Shown piece after piece: positions 7,170-14,867 of a stretch of 33,460 nucleotides of DNA. The DNA is from Bacteroidota bacterium (GTDB lineage: Bacteria; Bacteroidota; Bacteroidia; Bacteroidales; JAIFNL01), in the NCBI GenBank assembly GCA_020047755.1, contig JAIFNL010000286.1, positions 1-33,460 on the forward strand. The letters are read 5' to 3'. Within the stretch, counting starts at the first letter, position 1. Every line of letters starts with the position of its first letter. Below the pieces are notes generated by a model. It had not been told where the DNA came from, ran no database searches, and worked only from the letters and a program-made list of their open reading frames with translations. The position numbers were made by a program, and so were the translations under genes.

Positions 7170-8975
7170 ATGAAAAAACAATTACTATACTTCGTTTTTC
7201 TTTTTATTTATTCTTTTGCTCAAGGGCAAAATCTTGAATTGGTTTGGAGCGATGAGTTTGATTATAGCGGCTTGCCCAGTTCTACAAAATGGAGTTACGA
7301 TGTAGGCGGCGGCGGCTGGGGAAATAATGAGTTGCAATATTATACCGAAAACCGTACCGAAAATGCGCGTGTCGAAAGTGGAAAACTCATTATCGAAGCC
7401 AGAAAAGAAAGTTTTGGCGGAATGAATTATACCTCAGCACGTTTGGTTACTCGCAACAAAGGCGACTGGAAATATGGAAAAATAGAAGTAAGAGCAAAAG
7501 TAGCCGGAGGACGAGGTTCTTGGCCTGCTATTTGGATGCTTCCAACCAATTGGGAATATGGCGGTTGGCCTGCTAGTGGCGAAATTGACATTATGGAATA
7601 TGTGGGCTATGACCCAACTAAAATTCATGGAACTGTTCATACAAAGGCATTTAACCATTCCATTGGCACACAAGTGGGCTTGTCGTATGCACTAAGCGAT
7701 GCGGCAACCGCATTTCACGTGTATTCGATGAATTGGACTGAAACAAAAATTGAACTTTTTGTGGATAATGTGAAATATTTTACATTTAATAGCAGTTCCG
7801 ATTGGGAAAAATGGCCCTTCGACAAATCTTTTCATTTGCTTCTGAATGTGGCTGTTGGCGGTAATTGGGGTGGTGCACAAGGCGTGGACGATGCCATTTT
7901 TCCTACACGTATGGAGGTGGATTATGTACGTGTGTATAAAGAAGCTTCGCCTGTTGAAATACTTGGAAGTGAATTTGTTAGAGCAAACGAAACTGCGCTT
8001 TCTTACAGTGTGGGAAATATTGTAGGTGGTAGTTACAATTGGACTGTGCCTGCCGATGCCCAAATTACTGCAGGACAAGGAACTAACGCAATTACAGTAA
8101 ATTGGGGAGCAACCGAAGGCGAAGTGAAATTGCTTTTTTCAAAAGACAATGTTCCTACAAATTATTCAAAGCCAGTGAAATTAATACAAATTCCTGATGG
8201 AAATAATTTAATGGTAGAGGATTTTGAGGACAAATCTATTCAAAACATTACTGCATCGCCAAATACAGCTAACACATTTATTTTCAGTGCTAAAGATGGA
8301 AGTTTAAAGGTAAAATACAACATTCAAAATGCAGCTGCGCCTCCGTATTTTGAGCTAGATTTTGACCGCCCTGTGGATATGAGCAATCACCCAGAATTTG
8401 CTTTCGATATGAAGACCAAAAATTTAAGTAATTCCGTAATTGTAAGAGCCGATTTAGTAGATGTTGCCGGCAGAAAAACAGATGCTACGCCAGTTTATAA
8501 CATTTATAGTGTGAACAAAGACGGAGACTTCCACACTTACTCGCGCGATTTTAGTTCGTATTGGTTTACAAATGAGCCTTATAATGGAGTGGTTGATAAA
8601 TCAAAAATCAAAAAAGTGATTTTTTATGTTAATTATGGCTTTTTTGGAGTTAATAACAAACAAGATTCTGTTTGGTTTGATAATGTGCAAGTTAGAAAAT
8701 CAACGGTAGGTATTGAAAATTTGAGTTTCGATGAAAAACTTTTTAGAGTTTTCCCAAATCCCGCACAAGATTTTTTACAAATAGAAATTTCTGAATTTAT
8801 TGAAAATGAAATACTTGAAGTAAGTTTATTGTCAATAGAAGGAAAAACAATAATTTCTAATCAATACACACAAAAGAACAGTTCAATTAATACCGCATCA
8901 CTTAATTCAGGCATTTATTTTTTGAAATTGAAATACAACAATAAATCGTACGTCAAAAAAATAGTGAAACTTTAA
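7170..8975 (+). CDS. Secreted GH16 beta-glucanase with accessory domains and T9SS sorting tail
   Basis: An intact 601-residue protein. A Sec signal peptide (MKKQLLYFVFLFIYSFAQGQ) leads straight into a GH16 domain (about 22-260) starting LELVWSDEFD and carrying GEIDIMEYVG with catalytic Glu138, Asp140 and Glu143; it ends MEVDYVRVYKEA. Next comes a PKD/Ig-like segment (about 262-345, NWTVPADAQITAGQGTNAITVNWG), then a jelly-roll-like module (about 348-510, MVEDFEDKS to VWFDNVQVRK) resembling galactose-binding or CIA30-type folds, and finally a type A T9SS sorting domain (FRVFPNPAQDFLQIE to KKIVKL). It is the most complete enzyme of the cluster and could hydrolyse laminarin outside the cell. It has its own 270-bp upstream region and a strong terminator, so it is probably monocistronic. 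Confidence 0.95.
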   Translation: MKKQLLYFVFLFIYSFAQGQNLELVWSDEFDYSGLPSSTKWSYDVGGGGWGNNELQYYTENRTENARVESGKLIIEARKESFGGMNYTSARLVTRNKGDWKYGKIEVRAKVAGGRGSWPAIWMLPTNWEYGGWPASGEIDIMEYVGYDPTKIHGTVHTKAFNHSIGTQVGLSYALSDAATAFHVYSMNWTETKIELFVDNVKYFTFNSSSDWEKWPFDKSFHLLLNVAVGGNWGGAQGVDDAIFPTRMEVDYVRVYKEASPVEILGSEFVRANETALSYSVGNIVGGSYNWTVPADAQITAGQGTNAITVNWGATEGEVKLLFSKDNVPTNYSKPVKLIQIPDGNNLMVEDFEDKSIQNITASPNTANTFIFSAKDGSLKVKYNIQNAAAPPYFELDFDRPVDMSNHPEFAFDMKTKNLSNSVIVRADLVDVAGRKTDATPVYNIYSVNKDGDFHTYSRDFSSYWFTNEPYNGVVDKSKIKKVIFYVNYGFFGVNNKQDSVWFDNVQVRKSTVGIENLSFDEKLFRVFPNPAQDFLQIEISEFIENEILEVSLLSIEGKTIISNQYTQKNSSINTASLNSGIYFLKLKYNNKSYVKKIVKL

Positions 8976-8981
8976 ATTGTA

Positions 8982-9028
8982 AACTTTCCAAAAGTTCTCG
9001 AAACGAAAACTTTTGGAAAGTTTTTTTT
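8982..9028 (+). terminator. Strong intrinsic terminator after the second GH16
   Basis: A perfect 15-bp stem (8982-8996 with 9008-9022) and an 11-nt loop are followed by a run of eight T starting within the stem. It closes the glucanase cluster and abuts the convergent gene. Confidence 0.9.
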
Positions 9029-9029
9029 G

Positions 9030-9512
9030 TCAATTCTCAATTCCTGCAAAATCGGAATAACCACTGTAATTAATTAAACCGGTAAAAATATCTTTCTTTA
9101 CAGTAACTTCTACCGTTCGTTCATCGCTGCCCCAATGCGTGATAGGGCATTCATAATTGCTCGAAAAACCTACTTGTTCGTGCAGCATCAAATTGTTTCC
9201 ATTGTCGATAACTCCCACTCTGTATTCGCTCCATTCCAAATTTGGAATTTCGAGTGTGAAAAACTCGTGCGCTCCAGGTGCAAGCGTTTTGCCGTTTTGC
9301 AAAATATTTGCACCCCAATTTTCGGTTGGCGTAGTGTGGTTTGCTGCCGAACCTCGCGCTCGCAATTGTATGCTGTAAATGGTATATTCCGAAGCGCTCG
9401 AATTGATAAATTTGACGTAAAGCGTCTCTTTTTCTGTGGTTTCTTCCTTTTCGCAGCCTAAAAATACAGAAAAAGTAAAAAGTAAAACGACTGCAATGAA
9501 TTTGTTTTTCAT
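9030..9512 (-). CDS. Lipoprotein of unknown function, predicted surface-exposed
   Basis: I do not recognise the family. Starting at the ATG at 9512 (a second in-frame ATG three codons upstream is less likely because it only adds MHD), the protein is 160 residues: MKNKFIAVVLLFTFSVFLGC is a lipoprotein signal with lipobox FLGC. The next residues EKEE fit the K-(D/E)2 lipoprotein export signal described for Bacteroidota surface lipoproteins. The mature part has beta-rich strands (LYVKFINSSASEYTIYSIQLRARG, HEFFTLEIPNLEWSEYRVGVIDN) and one further Cys. It is convergent with the glucanase cluster, so it is not part of its transcript. A carbohydrate-binding or adhesion role would be a guess. Confidence 0.8.
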   Translation of the reverse strand: MKNKFIAVVLLFTFSVFLGCEKEETTEKETLYVKFINSSASEYTIYSIQLRARGSAANHTTPTENWGANILQNGKTLAPGAHEFFTLEIPNLEWSEYRVGVIDNGNNLMLHEQVGFSSNYECPITHWGSDERTVEVTVKKDIFTGLINYSGYSDFAGIEN

Positions 9513-9600
9513 ATCGTGCAAAATATTTAGAATAATGAATAGTTTTCTTTTCTTAACGATAAAAACGCATTGTTTAGTATTTAACTTGTGCCTTCAAAAT

Positions 9601-9673
9601 TAATAGTCTATTTTATTTGCTAAGTACTTAAAAATAAGTAGATAACAAGGTATTTGTTCAAAAAAAATAGTAC
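9601..9673 (-). repeat. Dispersed intergenic repeat, copy A
   Basis: About 73 bp that align, in inverted orientation, with 20165-20240. A 23-bp block is identical (9616-9638 here, 20202-20224 there), and flanking blocks (TAAT at the start, ATAACAA, AATAG near the end) also match. The centre is the perfect palindrome TAAGTACTTA. The copy lies in the spacer between the lipoprotein gene and yitT. Confidence 0.75.
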
Positions 9674-9710
9674 AGATGTTTATTTTTTATTTGTTACGAA
9701 ACAAAAAATG

Positions 9711-9758
9711 AAAATTTGGCAATTTTAGAACTTTTACATTTTCAAATTGCCAAATTTT
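9711..9758 (-). terminator. Probable terminator downstream of the YitT-family gene
   Basis: A perfect 15-bp inverted repeat (9711-9725 with 9744-9758) and an 18-nt loop. Read on the minus strand it is followed by a T-rich stretch (CATTTTTTG) and lies 27 bp past the yitT stop. Confidence 0.6.
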
Positions 9759-9784
9759 TAAATTTAAAAATTACCAGATTACTT

Positions 9785-10708
9785 TTATAATTCGTGTTCT
9801 TGCAACCGCTTAAATCCTTCGCCCAAAATTTCGCTAGCATCTACAACTGCAATAAAAGCGTAAGGGTCTATTTTGCTAATGAAAGACTTCAAAATCTCTA
9901 ATTCTCTGCGATTTACCACCGTAAAAATCATTTGTTTTTCTTTGTTGCTGTACATTCCTTCGGCTTGAATAAAAGTTCCACCTCTTTTCAAGTCGTCGAG
10001 TATTTTATTTTTTATATCTTCAAACTTATCCGAAATAATAAATAAAGCCCTTTCAGCACTTGTACCTTCGAGTATAATGTCAATAACTTTTCCGGTAATA
10101 AAAATAACAATCCACGAGTACAAAGGTATTTTCCAATCTTGAAAAACAGCTAAGCCAATGAAAACCACAGCCGAATCTACGTAAATCATCAATTGTCCGA
10201 GCGACATTTTGGTATATTTGGCAATAATCATGGCTACAATATCCGTTCCGCCGGAAGTTGCACGCGATTTGAAAATAAGCCCCAAGCCAATTCCAATAAC
10301 TACGCCGCCAAAAATACTCGAAAGCAAAATATCGTCGGCTAAGCCAAGTGGGTCATTTGTACCTATATACGAGGTTAAAACATCTACAAACACGGCAGTA
10401 AAAATAAAACCGACCACTGTTTTGACACCAAAACGAGGACCTAAAATTTTGATTCCCAAAATAGTAAGTGGTATATCCATCGAAAGCGCAAACAATCCGA
10501 TAGGCACGCCATTAGGCATAAAATCAAACAACCCAACTGTAAGGTAATGAACCACAATCGAAATTCCATAGACTCCACCTGGTACAATTTTATAGGGAGT
10601 AATGAAAAAAACGAAACCTGTTGCTAGTATAAATGCGCCTAATACAATTAAACTGTAAGCTACAAACCATTGTTTTGAGAATAATTTTTCTTGTGTTACA
10701 AAAGCCAT
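9785..10708 (-). CDS. YitT family membrane protein (DUF161/DUF2179)
   Basis: A 307-residue protein with the YitT family layout: five or six hydrophobic membrane segments in the first ~200 residues (for example WFVAYSLIVLGAFILATGFVFFI and the glycine-rich SIFGGVVIGIGLGLIFKSRATSGGTDIVAMI), then a soluble C-terminal DUF2179 domain (about 220-300) with RGGTFIQAEGMYSNKEKQMIFTVVNRRE. The SGGTDI motif after the fourth segment is characteristic. The family's transport substrate is not established. The gene is transcribed alone from a good promoter at 10785-10815 and ends before a terminator-like hairpin. The ATG at 10708 is the only sensible start. Confidence 0.92.
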   Translation of the reverse strand: MAFVTQEKLFSKQWFVAYSLIVLGAFILATGFVFFITPYKIVPGGVYGISIVVHYLTVGLFDFMPNGVPIGLFALSMDIPLTILGIKILGPRFGVKTVVGFIFTAVFVDVLTSYIGTNDPLGLADDILLSSIFGGVVIGIGLGLIFKSRATSGGTDIVAMIIAKYTKMSLGQLMIYVDSAVVFIGLAVFQDWKIPLYSWIVIFITGKVIDIILEGTSAERALFIISDKFEDIKNKILDDLKRGGTFIQAEGMYSNKEKQMIFTVVNRRELEILKSFISKIDPYAFIAVVDASEILGEGFKRLQEHEL

Positions 10709-11019
10709 TTTATTTCTTTTGATTTTAAATTAATAATTTGAAAATTAATTAGTTAAGATGAAATTTCTTTTCTATTTTATTTGGCAAAGATACTTTTATT
10801 GGTTCAATAAGCAAATCATTTTGTGGCACATTCTGCAAATTTTGGAATTATATTTGTATTTTTGTTGTTTAAAAAAAGATTGATAAAATTATTTTTTAGA
10901 GTTCTTTTTTGCCTTATTTTTTAGAGAAAAAATAAAGTATAATTTATTTTTTTTCTTTTAAAATAGAACTTTAAAAATACGTTTTATTAAATTAATTTCT
11001 AACTAAATAACTAATTAAA
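10709..11019. other. Divergent intergenic region between yitT and the lipocalin-like gene
   Basis: This 311-bp AT-rich spacer holds the minus-strand yitT promoter. On the plus strand a TATATTTG (10849-10856) fits the phylum's -7 box, but no TTTG lies at 18-20 bp, so it is only a candidate for the downstream lipoprotein. Nothing else is evident. Confidence 0.5.
10785..10815 (-). promoter_or_regulatory. Bacteroidota-type promoter for the YitT gene
   Basis: On the minus strand: -33 TTTG (10812-10815), 19-bp spacer, -7 TATCTTTG (10785-10792), 77 bp before the ATG. This matches the TTTG / TAnnTTTG consensus of the phylum's primary sigma factor. Confidence 0.6.
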
Positions 11020-11463
11020 ATGAAAAAAAATCTCGTGTTTTTTATTGCTTTTATTGCATTGATAGCTAATTTTTCATGCTCAGAACAAGCTGAAGATAAG
11101 AAAGATGCTTCTGAAAAATTCTCTCATCTCATAGGTTCTTGGCAACTAAGCGACATTGTGTTTTTAACTCCAGCTTCTTCGGAAGAAACAAAAAGATTGA
11201 TGGAAGAGGGACGTATAAATATTCTGCAACAAGTTGTGAAAATGACTTTTAAAAATGATTTTTCGGTAATAGAAAACGTAAATGGTAAAATTCAGCAAGG
11301 CTCTTGGAGCGTGCAAAATGATAGCATTGTAAATGTGAAATTTATAGGTCAAGAAGTTGATAACCAGATGATTTTACGTAAATTTGACGAAAACCAATTG
11401 CAATTTGTTATTGGAAACCCAGACGATAGAAGTTTATATGTTTTTAAGCATGTTGATTTATAA
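11020..11463 (+). CDS. Lipocalin-like lipoprotein, function unknown
   Basis: A 147-residue lipoprotein: signal MKKNLVFFIAFIALIANFSC with lipobox NFSC at Cys20, then an acidic linker (SEQAEDKKDASEK). The mature part begins HLIGSWQLSDIVFL, typical of the small lipocalin-like beta-barrel proteins common in Bacteroidota, and continues with alternating strands (KMTFKNDFSVIENVNGKIQQGSWSVQNDSIVNVKF). Such proteins are usually annotated as lipocalin family; a ligand is not known. It stands alone between divergent yitT and the dGTPase gene, with long AT-rich spacers on both sides. Confidence 0.8.
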   Translation: MKKNLVFFIAFIALIANFSCSEQAEDKKDASEKFSHLIGSWQLSDIVFLTPASSEETKRLMEEGRINILQQVVKMTFKNDFSVIENVNGKIQQGSWSVQNDSIVNVKFIGQEVDNQMILRKFDENQLQFVIGNPDDRSLYVFKHVDL

Positions 11464-11639
11464 TTTTTTGATAGAAAAATAACTATTCATACTAAAAAAT
11501 TAGTTTATTCTAAAAACTTTTATATTTTTAATTTTTTGTGATTATTTATTTTTTCGCAAAGTTGAAAATTTAAAAGTTTTTATTTTGAAAAACACAGCAA
11601 AAAACGAGAACTATTTTAGTTTTCTTCAAAAAAAAAGAG

Positions 11640-11647
11640 TATATTTG
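11640..11647 (+). promoter_or_regulatory. Candidate -7 box upstream of the dGTPase-family gene
   Basis: TATATTTG matches the TAnnTTTG consensus 52 bp before the ATG at 11700. The -33 region is only T-rich (TTTT), so support is moderate. Confidence 0.4.
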
Positions 11648-11699
11648 TAAAATTAGAAATTTTTGATTCTTGCTTTGTTTTACCTTTTTATTTTTTGCT

Positions 11700-12797
11700 A
11701 TGAAAAATCCTTTTTCAAACGAACAGTATCTTAAACGAACAAAAGAAATTAGCGAAGATACTCGCGGTGCCTATTTTCGAGACCAAACTGCAATTATTCA
11801 CTCCTTGGCTTTCAGACGATTAAAACACAAAACTCAAGTATTTTTTGCCCCTCAAAATGACCACATTTGTACACGCATCGAGCACGTTTTGCATGTGGCA
11901 ACTATTGCAAAAAGTATTTGTAAAGGGCTGAATACCAATGGTTGGGAGCTTGATGTAGAAATGGCTTTTGCTATGGGCTTGGGGCACGATTTAGGACACG
12001 CGCCTTTTGGGCACGATGGTGAGTGGATTTTGAACAAATTGCTTGGCGGAAATGGAGCATTTATTCACGAAATAAACAGTTATAGAATCGTTGAACATAT
12101 AGCAAACAATGGCAAAGGCTTAAATCTGACTTATGCCGTAAAAGACGGAATAATAACTCACAACGGCGAAAAATACGAACAATACCTGATGCCAAGAGCC
12201 GAGTTAGTAGATTTGGAAACAATTAAAAGCAGAAATAATATTCCGGCATCTTTAGAAGCTTGCATTGTTCGATTTTCGGATAAAATAGCCTATCTTGGGC
12301 GCGATATTGAAGATGCACTTACGCTTAAATTAATTCAAAAAACATCAATTCCTGAAAATGTAAAAAAATACTTAGGTACATCTAATAGTAATATAATCAG
12401 CACATTAGTTGATGATATTATTGCAAATTCAGCAAAAGAATCGAAAATAGGCTTTTCCGATGAAAAATTTGAAGCCATTAAATATTTGCGTGATTTTAAT
12501 TACCGAAATATTTATTTGAGCCCCGACAAAAATAGAAATGCCGAAAAGGCAAAAAATATTATCGAAAAACTTTTTTACTATTTGAATGATTTGATTCTTA
12601 AAAATCATTATGATTTTGAGAAATATAAAGAAAGCAGATTGTTGATAGATAGTGAATTTGGTAACTACTTAGAAAAAATGCAAGAAAAATATGGGGATTC
12701 AATTTCTTCAGAGCAAATTGTTACAGATTATGTGGCTGGAATGACTGATTTTTACGCAATTGAGGCTTTTAAACAAATAAGCTTTCCTAATTTTTGA
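11700..12797 (+). CDS. dgt: dGTP triphosphohydrolase family HD protein
   Basis: An HD-superfamily enzyme of the dGTPase family, which by family knowledge hydrolyses dNTPs to nucleoside plus tripolyphosphate and so trims dNTP pools. I choose the ATG at 11700 (MKNPFSNEQYLKRTKEISEDTRGAYFRDQTAIIHSLAFRRLKHKTQVF), because the 10 residues added by a TTG at 11670 are hydrophobic and unlike the family N-terminus. Metal ligands are visible: His in RIEHVLHVA and the His-Asp pair in GLGHDLGHAPFGHDGE, with the further Asp in IVRFSDKIAYLGRDIEDAL. Length (365 residues) and the SLAFRRLKHKTQVF motif fit the broad Dgt-like group rather than the longer E. coli enzyme. Substrate specificity cannot be assigned. 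A terminator follows and separates it from the convergent FKBP operon. Confidence 0.92.
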   Translation: MKNPFSNEQYLKRTKEISEDTRGAYFRDQTAIIHSLAFRRLKHKTQVFFAPQNDHICTRIEHVLHVATIAKSICKGLNTNGWELDVEMAFAMGLGHDLGHAPFGHDGEWILNKLLGGNGAFIHEINSYRIVEHIANNGKGLNLTYAVKDGIITHNGEKYEQYLMPRAELVDLETIKSRNNIPASLEACIVRFSDKIAYLGRDIEDALTLKLIQKTSIPENVKKYLGTSNSNIISTLVDDIIANSAKESKIGFSDEKFEAIKYLRDFNYRNIYLSPDKNRNAEKAKNIIEKLFYYLNDLILKNHYDFEKYKESRLLIDSEFGNYLEKMQEKYGDSISSEQIVTDYVAGMTDFYAIEAFKQISFPNF

Positions 12798-12805
12798 GAC
12801 AAAAA

Positions 12806-12860
12806 AAAACTTTCTAACTTTAACGGATTTTTCTCCTTCGAGTAAGAAAGTTTTCTTTTT
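12806..12860. terminator. Shared terminator between dgt and the FKBP operon
   Basis: AAAACTTTCT (12806-12815) pairs with AGAAAGTTTT (12845-12854) across a long 29-nt loop. A T-rich run follows on the plus strand and an A run precedes it, so it could act in both directions between convergent genes. Confidence 0.6.
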
Positions 12861-12867
12861 ATATAAA

Positions 12868-13341
12868 TTAATTGTAAGTATCAATTAATTCAATATCAAA
12901 TATTAAAGTAGCATAAGCAGGAATAGAACCACTTGAACCTTGTGAGCCATAACCTATCGATGACGGAATAATTAATCTGGCTTTTCCTCCTACTTTCATG
13001 TAAGTCAATCCTTCGTTCCAACCTTGAATTAAGTTTCCAAGTACAAAAACAGGGATTGTTGTTTTGCCATCAGTTGTATCGAAAACAGTTCCATCTTTTA
13101 GAAGTTTTCCGGTATATTTTACTTTTACATACATTCCCAAGCGTGGAGTTGTGCCTGTTCCGGCTTTGGTTTCGATATAGTACAACCCGCTAGCTTTAGG
13201 TTCTACGGTTATGTTATTATCTTTAATGTATTGTTCCAGAAGCAATTCCTCTTCTTCTCTTAAATTCTCTTTTTCGCATGAAAGAAACAAAAGAGTGAAA
13301 AATATTGCTAATAAAAGTGGATAAATTAATTTATTTTTCAT
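12868..13341 (-). CDS. FKBP-type peptidyl-prolyl isomerase lipoprotein (single domain)
   Basis: A 157-residue prolyl isomerase that by family knowledge speeds cis-trans Xaa-Pro isomerisation in envelope proteins. The signal MKNKLIYPLLLAIFFTLLFLSC has its lipobox Cys at 22; an acidic helical linker (EKENLREEEELLLEQYIKDNN) precedes the FKBP domain (about 64-157). The domain carries VKVKYTGKLLKDGTVFDTT, GWNEGLTYMKVGGKARLIIPSSIGYGSQG and IPAYATLIFDIELI, that is, most of the active-site framework. It is the last of four co-directional genes (DHH phosphoesterase, then three FKBP genes), 71 bp after its neighbour. It is the most canonical FKBP of the three. Confidence 0.94.
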   Translation of the reverse strand: MKNKLIYPLLLAIFFTLLFLSCEKENLREEEELLLEQYIKDNNITVEPKASGLYYIETKAGTGTTPRLGMYVKVKYTGKLLKDGTVFDTTDGKTTIPVFVLGNLIQGWNEGLTYMKVGGKARLIIPSSIGYGSQGSSGSIPAYATLIFDIELIDTYN

Positions 13342-13412
13342 TTAATTTTATTGTTAAAATTATTAAGATATTTGCTAATTTGTAGATGCAAACGAATACA
13401 AAAAGGTTGCGT

Positions 13413-14252
13413 CTATTTTATTTCTAAAAGCTCTATTTCAAAAATTAGTGTTGTAAAAGGAGCGATTAGCTCAGAATAGCCTTTTTTTCCGTAAGCTAAG
13501 CCCGATGGAATAATTAAGCGAACTTTGTCGCCTTTTTTTAAACCTTTACAGCCCTCTTCCCAGCCCTCAATTACCTGATTTCCACCTAAAACAAAACCAA
13601 ATGGCTCGTTGCGTTTTATCGACGAATCAAAAATAGTTCCATCGAGAAACATTCCTGTATAATGAACTATCAATGAGTCTTTTAACTCAACGGCTTTGCC
13701 ATTTCCACTTTTTATAGGGATAATGTACATTCCGCTTTCTGTGGGTGTTTGCGTTATTTCATTTTTTTCGATGTAATCGTCAAGAAGCATTGTTTCGGCA
13801 GCTTTGCCTTGTGCATCAAGTTGTTGTTGCATTTTTTCCATTTGCTCGGGCGATAAAATTTCATTTAAGCGTATGTAAAATTTTAATTTACTCGATTTTT
13901 CTATGAATTCTGGAAATTTATCGGCTTGCACTGTGTTGCGGATAAAACTCTTCGCATCTATCAGAAATTCAGCACTATCACCTTTGTGCATTAGTGCGAA
14001 GGCATCTTCTATACTTCCGCCTTTGTGCGAGGGTTCGGTTAGTTTTACTCTGAAAGAACCGTTGAACAGAACAGAATCGTCTTCGGTTGTATATTTCAAA
14101 AAGATAACTAAACCATCGCCTAATTTTGGGCGTTGTGCCGTTGGGTTTTCTTCTACAAAGCGATATTGCAAGCCGCTTTCGTGTTCTTTGAAACCATTGC
14201 TATTGCACGAAAATAAACTTGCTAAAAGTAATAAATAAATAATTTTTTTCAT
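13413..14252 (-). CDS. FKBP-type prolyl isomerase lipoprotein with two FKBP-like domains
   Basis: A 279-residue lipoprotein (signal MKKIIYLLLLASLFSC, Cys16). The C-terminal half (about 165-279) is a normal FKBP domain: LIVHYTGMFLDGTIFDSS, VIEGWEEGCKGLKKGDKVRLIIPSGLAYGKKGY and IAPFTTLIFEIELLEIK. The N-terminal half (about 20-150) has the FKBP outline (SGLQYRFVEEN, GDGLVIFLKYTTEDDSVLFN, ALMHKGDSAEFLIDAKSFI, KLKFYIRLNEIL) but lacks the aromatic and GYG active-site residues, so it is probably a non-catalytic substrate-binding domain. A helical linker (SPEQMEKMQQQLDAQGKAAE) joins them. It lies 25 bp after the upstream FKBP gene, consistent with cotranscription. Confidence 0.92.
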   Translation of the reverse strand: MKKIIYLLLLASLFSCNSNGFKEHESGLQYRFVEENPTAQRPKLGDGLVIFLKYTTEDDSVLFNGSFRVKLTEPSHKGGSIEDAFALMHKGDSAEFLIDAKSFIRNTVQADKFPEFIEKSSKLKFYIRLNEILSPEQMEKMQQQLDAQGKAAETMLLDDYIEKNEITQTPTESGMYIIPIKSGNGKAVELKDSLIVHYTGMFLDGTIFDSSIKRNEPFGFVLGGNQVIEGWEEGCKGLKKGDKVRLIIPSGLAYGKKGYSELIAPFTTLIFEIELLEIK

Positions 14253-14277
14253 TGGAGTTCTAAAATTTTAATCTATT

Positions 14278-14811
14278 TTAATAATGAATTTTCCGTAAAA
14301 CTTCTATGTCGTAAACTATTATAGAACGAGGAGGTATTTTGTCAAAATCGCCCAATAAGCTATGAGCCATGAAGGGTAAAATAATAAAACGAGCTTTGTC
14401 GCCCACGTTGAGCAATAAAATGCCTTCTTCCAAGCCGGCTTCAACTCCGCCTTGTCCAACTCTAAACGACTTAGCACCCAACGAATCAGATGAATAGCAC
14501 AAGCTCCCATCGAGTAATTCTACTTTGTAATTGAGTTCTACTACCTCTCCGGCATTAATTTTTTCCCCGCTTCCTTTTTCGTAAATCATGTAGCGCAATC
14601 CGGCTTTTGTTTCTTGCATTTTCCAATTTCTGCGCTTTACGTAGGCATCGATTCGGTCTTTATCTATTTTTATTAATCCACGATTTGCTTTTTCTAAAGG
14701 AGTTTTATATTTTTTAAACTCCTCTTTCGGAATCATGCTTGGCTTTTTATTTTCTTCGCTACACGAAAAAGCTAAGAAAGTAATGAAAAAATAAAATAAA
14801 AGTCGATTCAT
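14278..14811 (-). CDS. FKBP-type prolyl isomerase lipoprotein, GldI-like
   Basis: A 177-residue lipoprotein (signal MNRLLFYFFITFLAFSC, Cys17) with a helical linker and one FKBP domain (about 75-177). It differs from canonical FKBPs: the segment GLEEGILLLNVGDKARFIILPFMAHSLLGDFDKIPPRSIIVYDIEVL, not GYG, replaces the usual AYG loop. That pattern, the size and the position next to a DHH phosphoesterase resemble GldI, the FKBP lipoprotein needed for gliding and T9SS function in Flavobacterium. I infer a GldI-type role in outer-membrane or T9SS protein folding; T9SS use in this organism is supported by the sorting domains upstream. Whether the organism glides cannot be told. Confidence 0.88.
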   Translation of the reverse strand: MNRLLFYFFITFLAFSCSEENKKPSMIPKEEFKKYKTPLEKANRGLIKIDKDRIDAYVKRRNWKMQETKAGLRYMIYEKGSGEKINAGEVVELNYKVELLDGSLCYSSDSLGAKSFRVGQGGVEAGLEEGILLLNVGDKARFIILPFMAHSLLGDFDKIPPRSIIVYDIEVLRKIHY

Positions 14812-14867
14812 TATATTTTTTTATTATTTTGTTTTTTTTTCTTAAAAAATAAATTGAGTTAAAAGAC

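Noticed and set aside
5412-8078. Several minus-strand reading frames of 60-130 codons opposite the glucanase genes
   Set aside because: They mirror conserved coding sequence, have no signal or domain features and no promoter.
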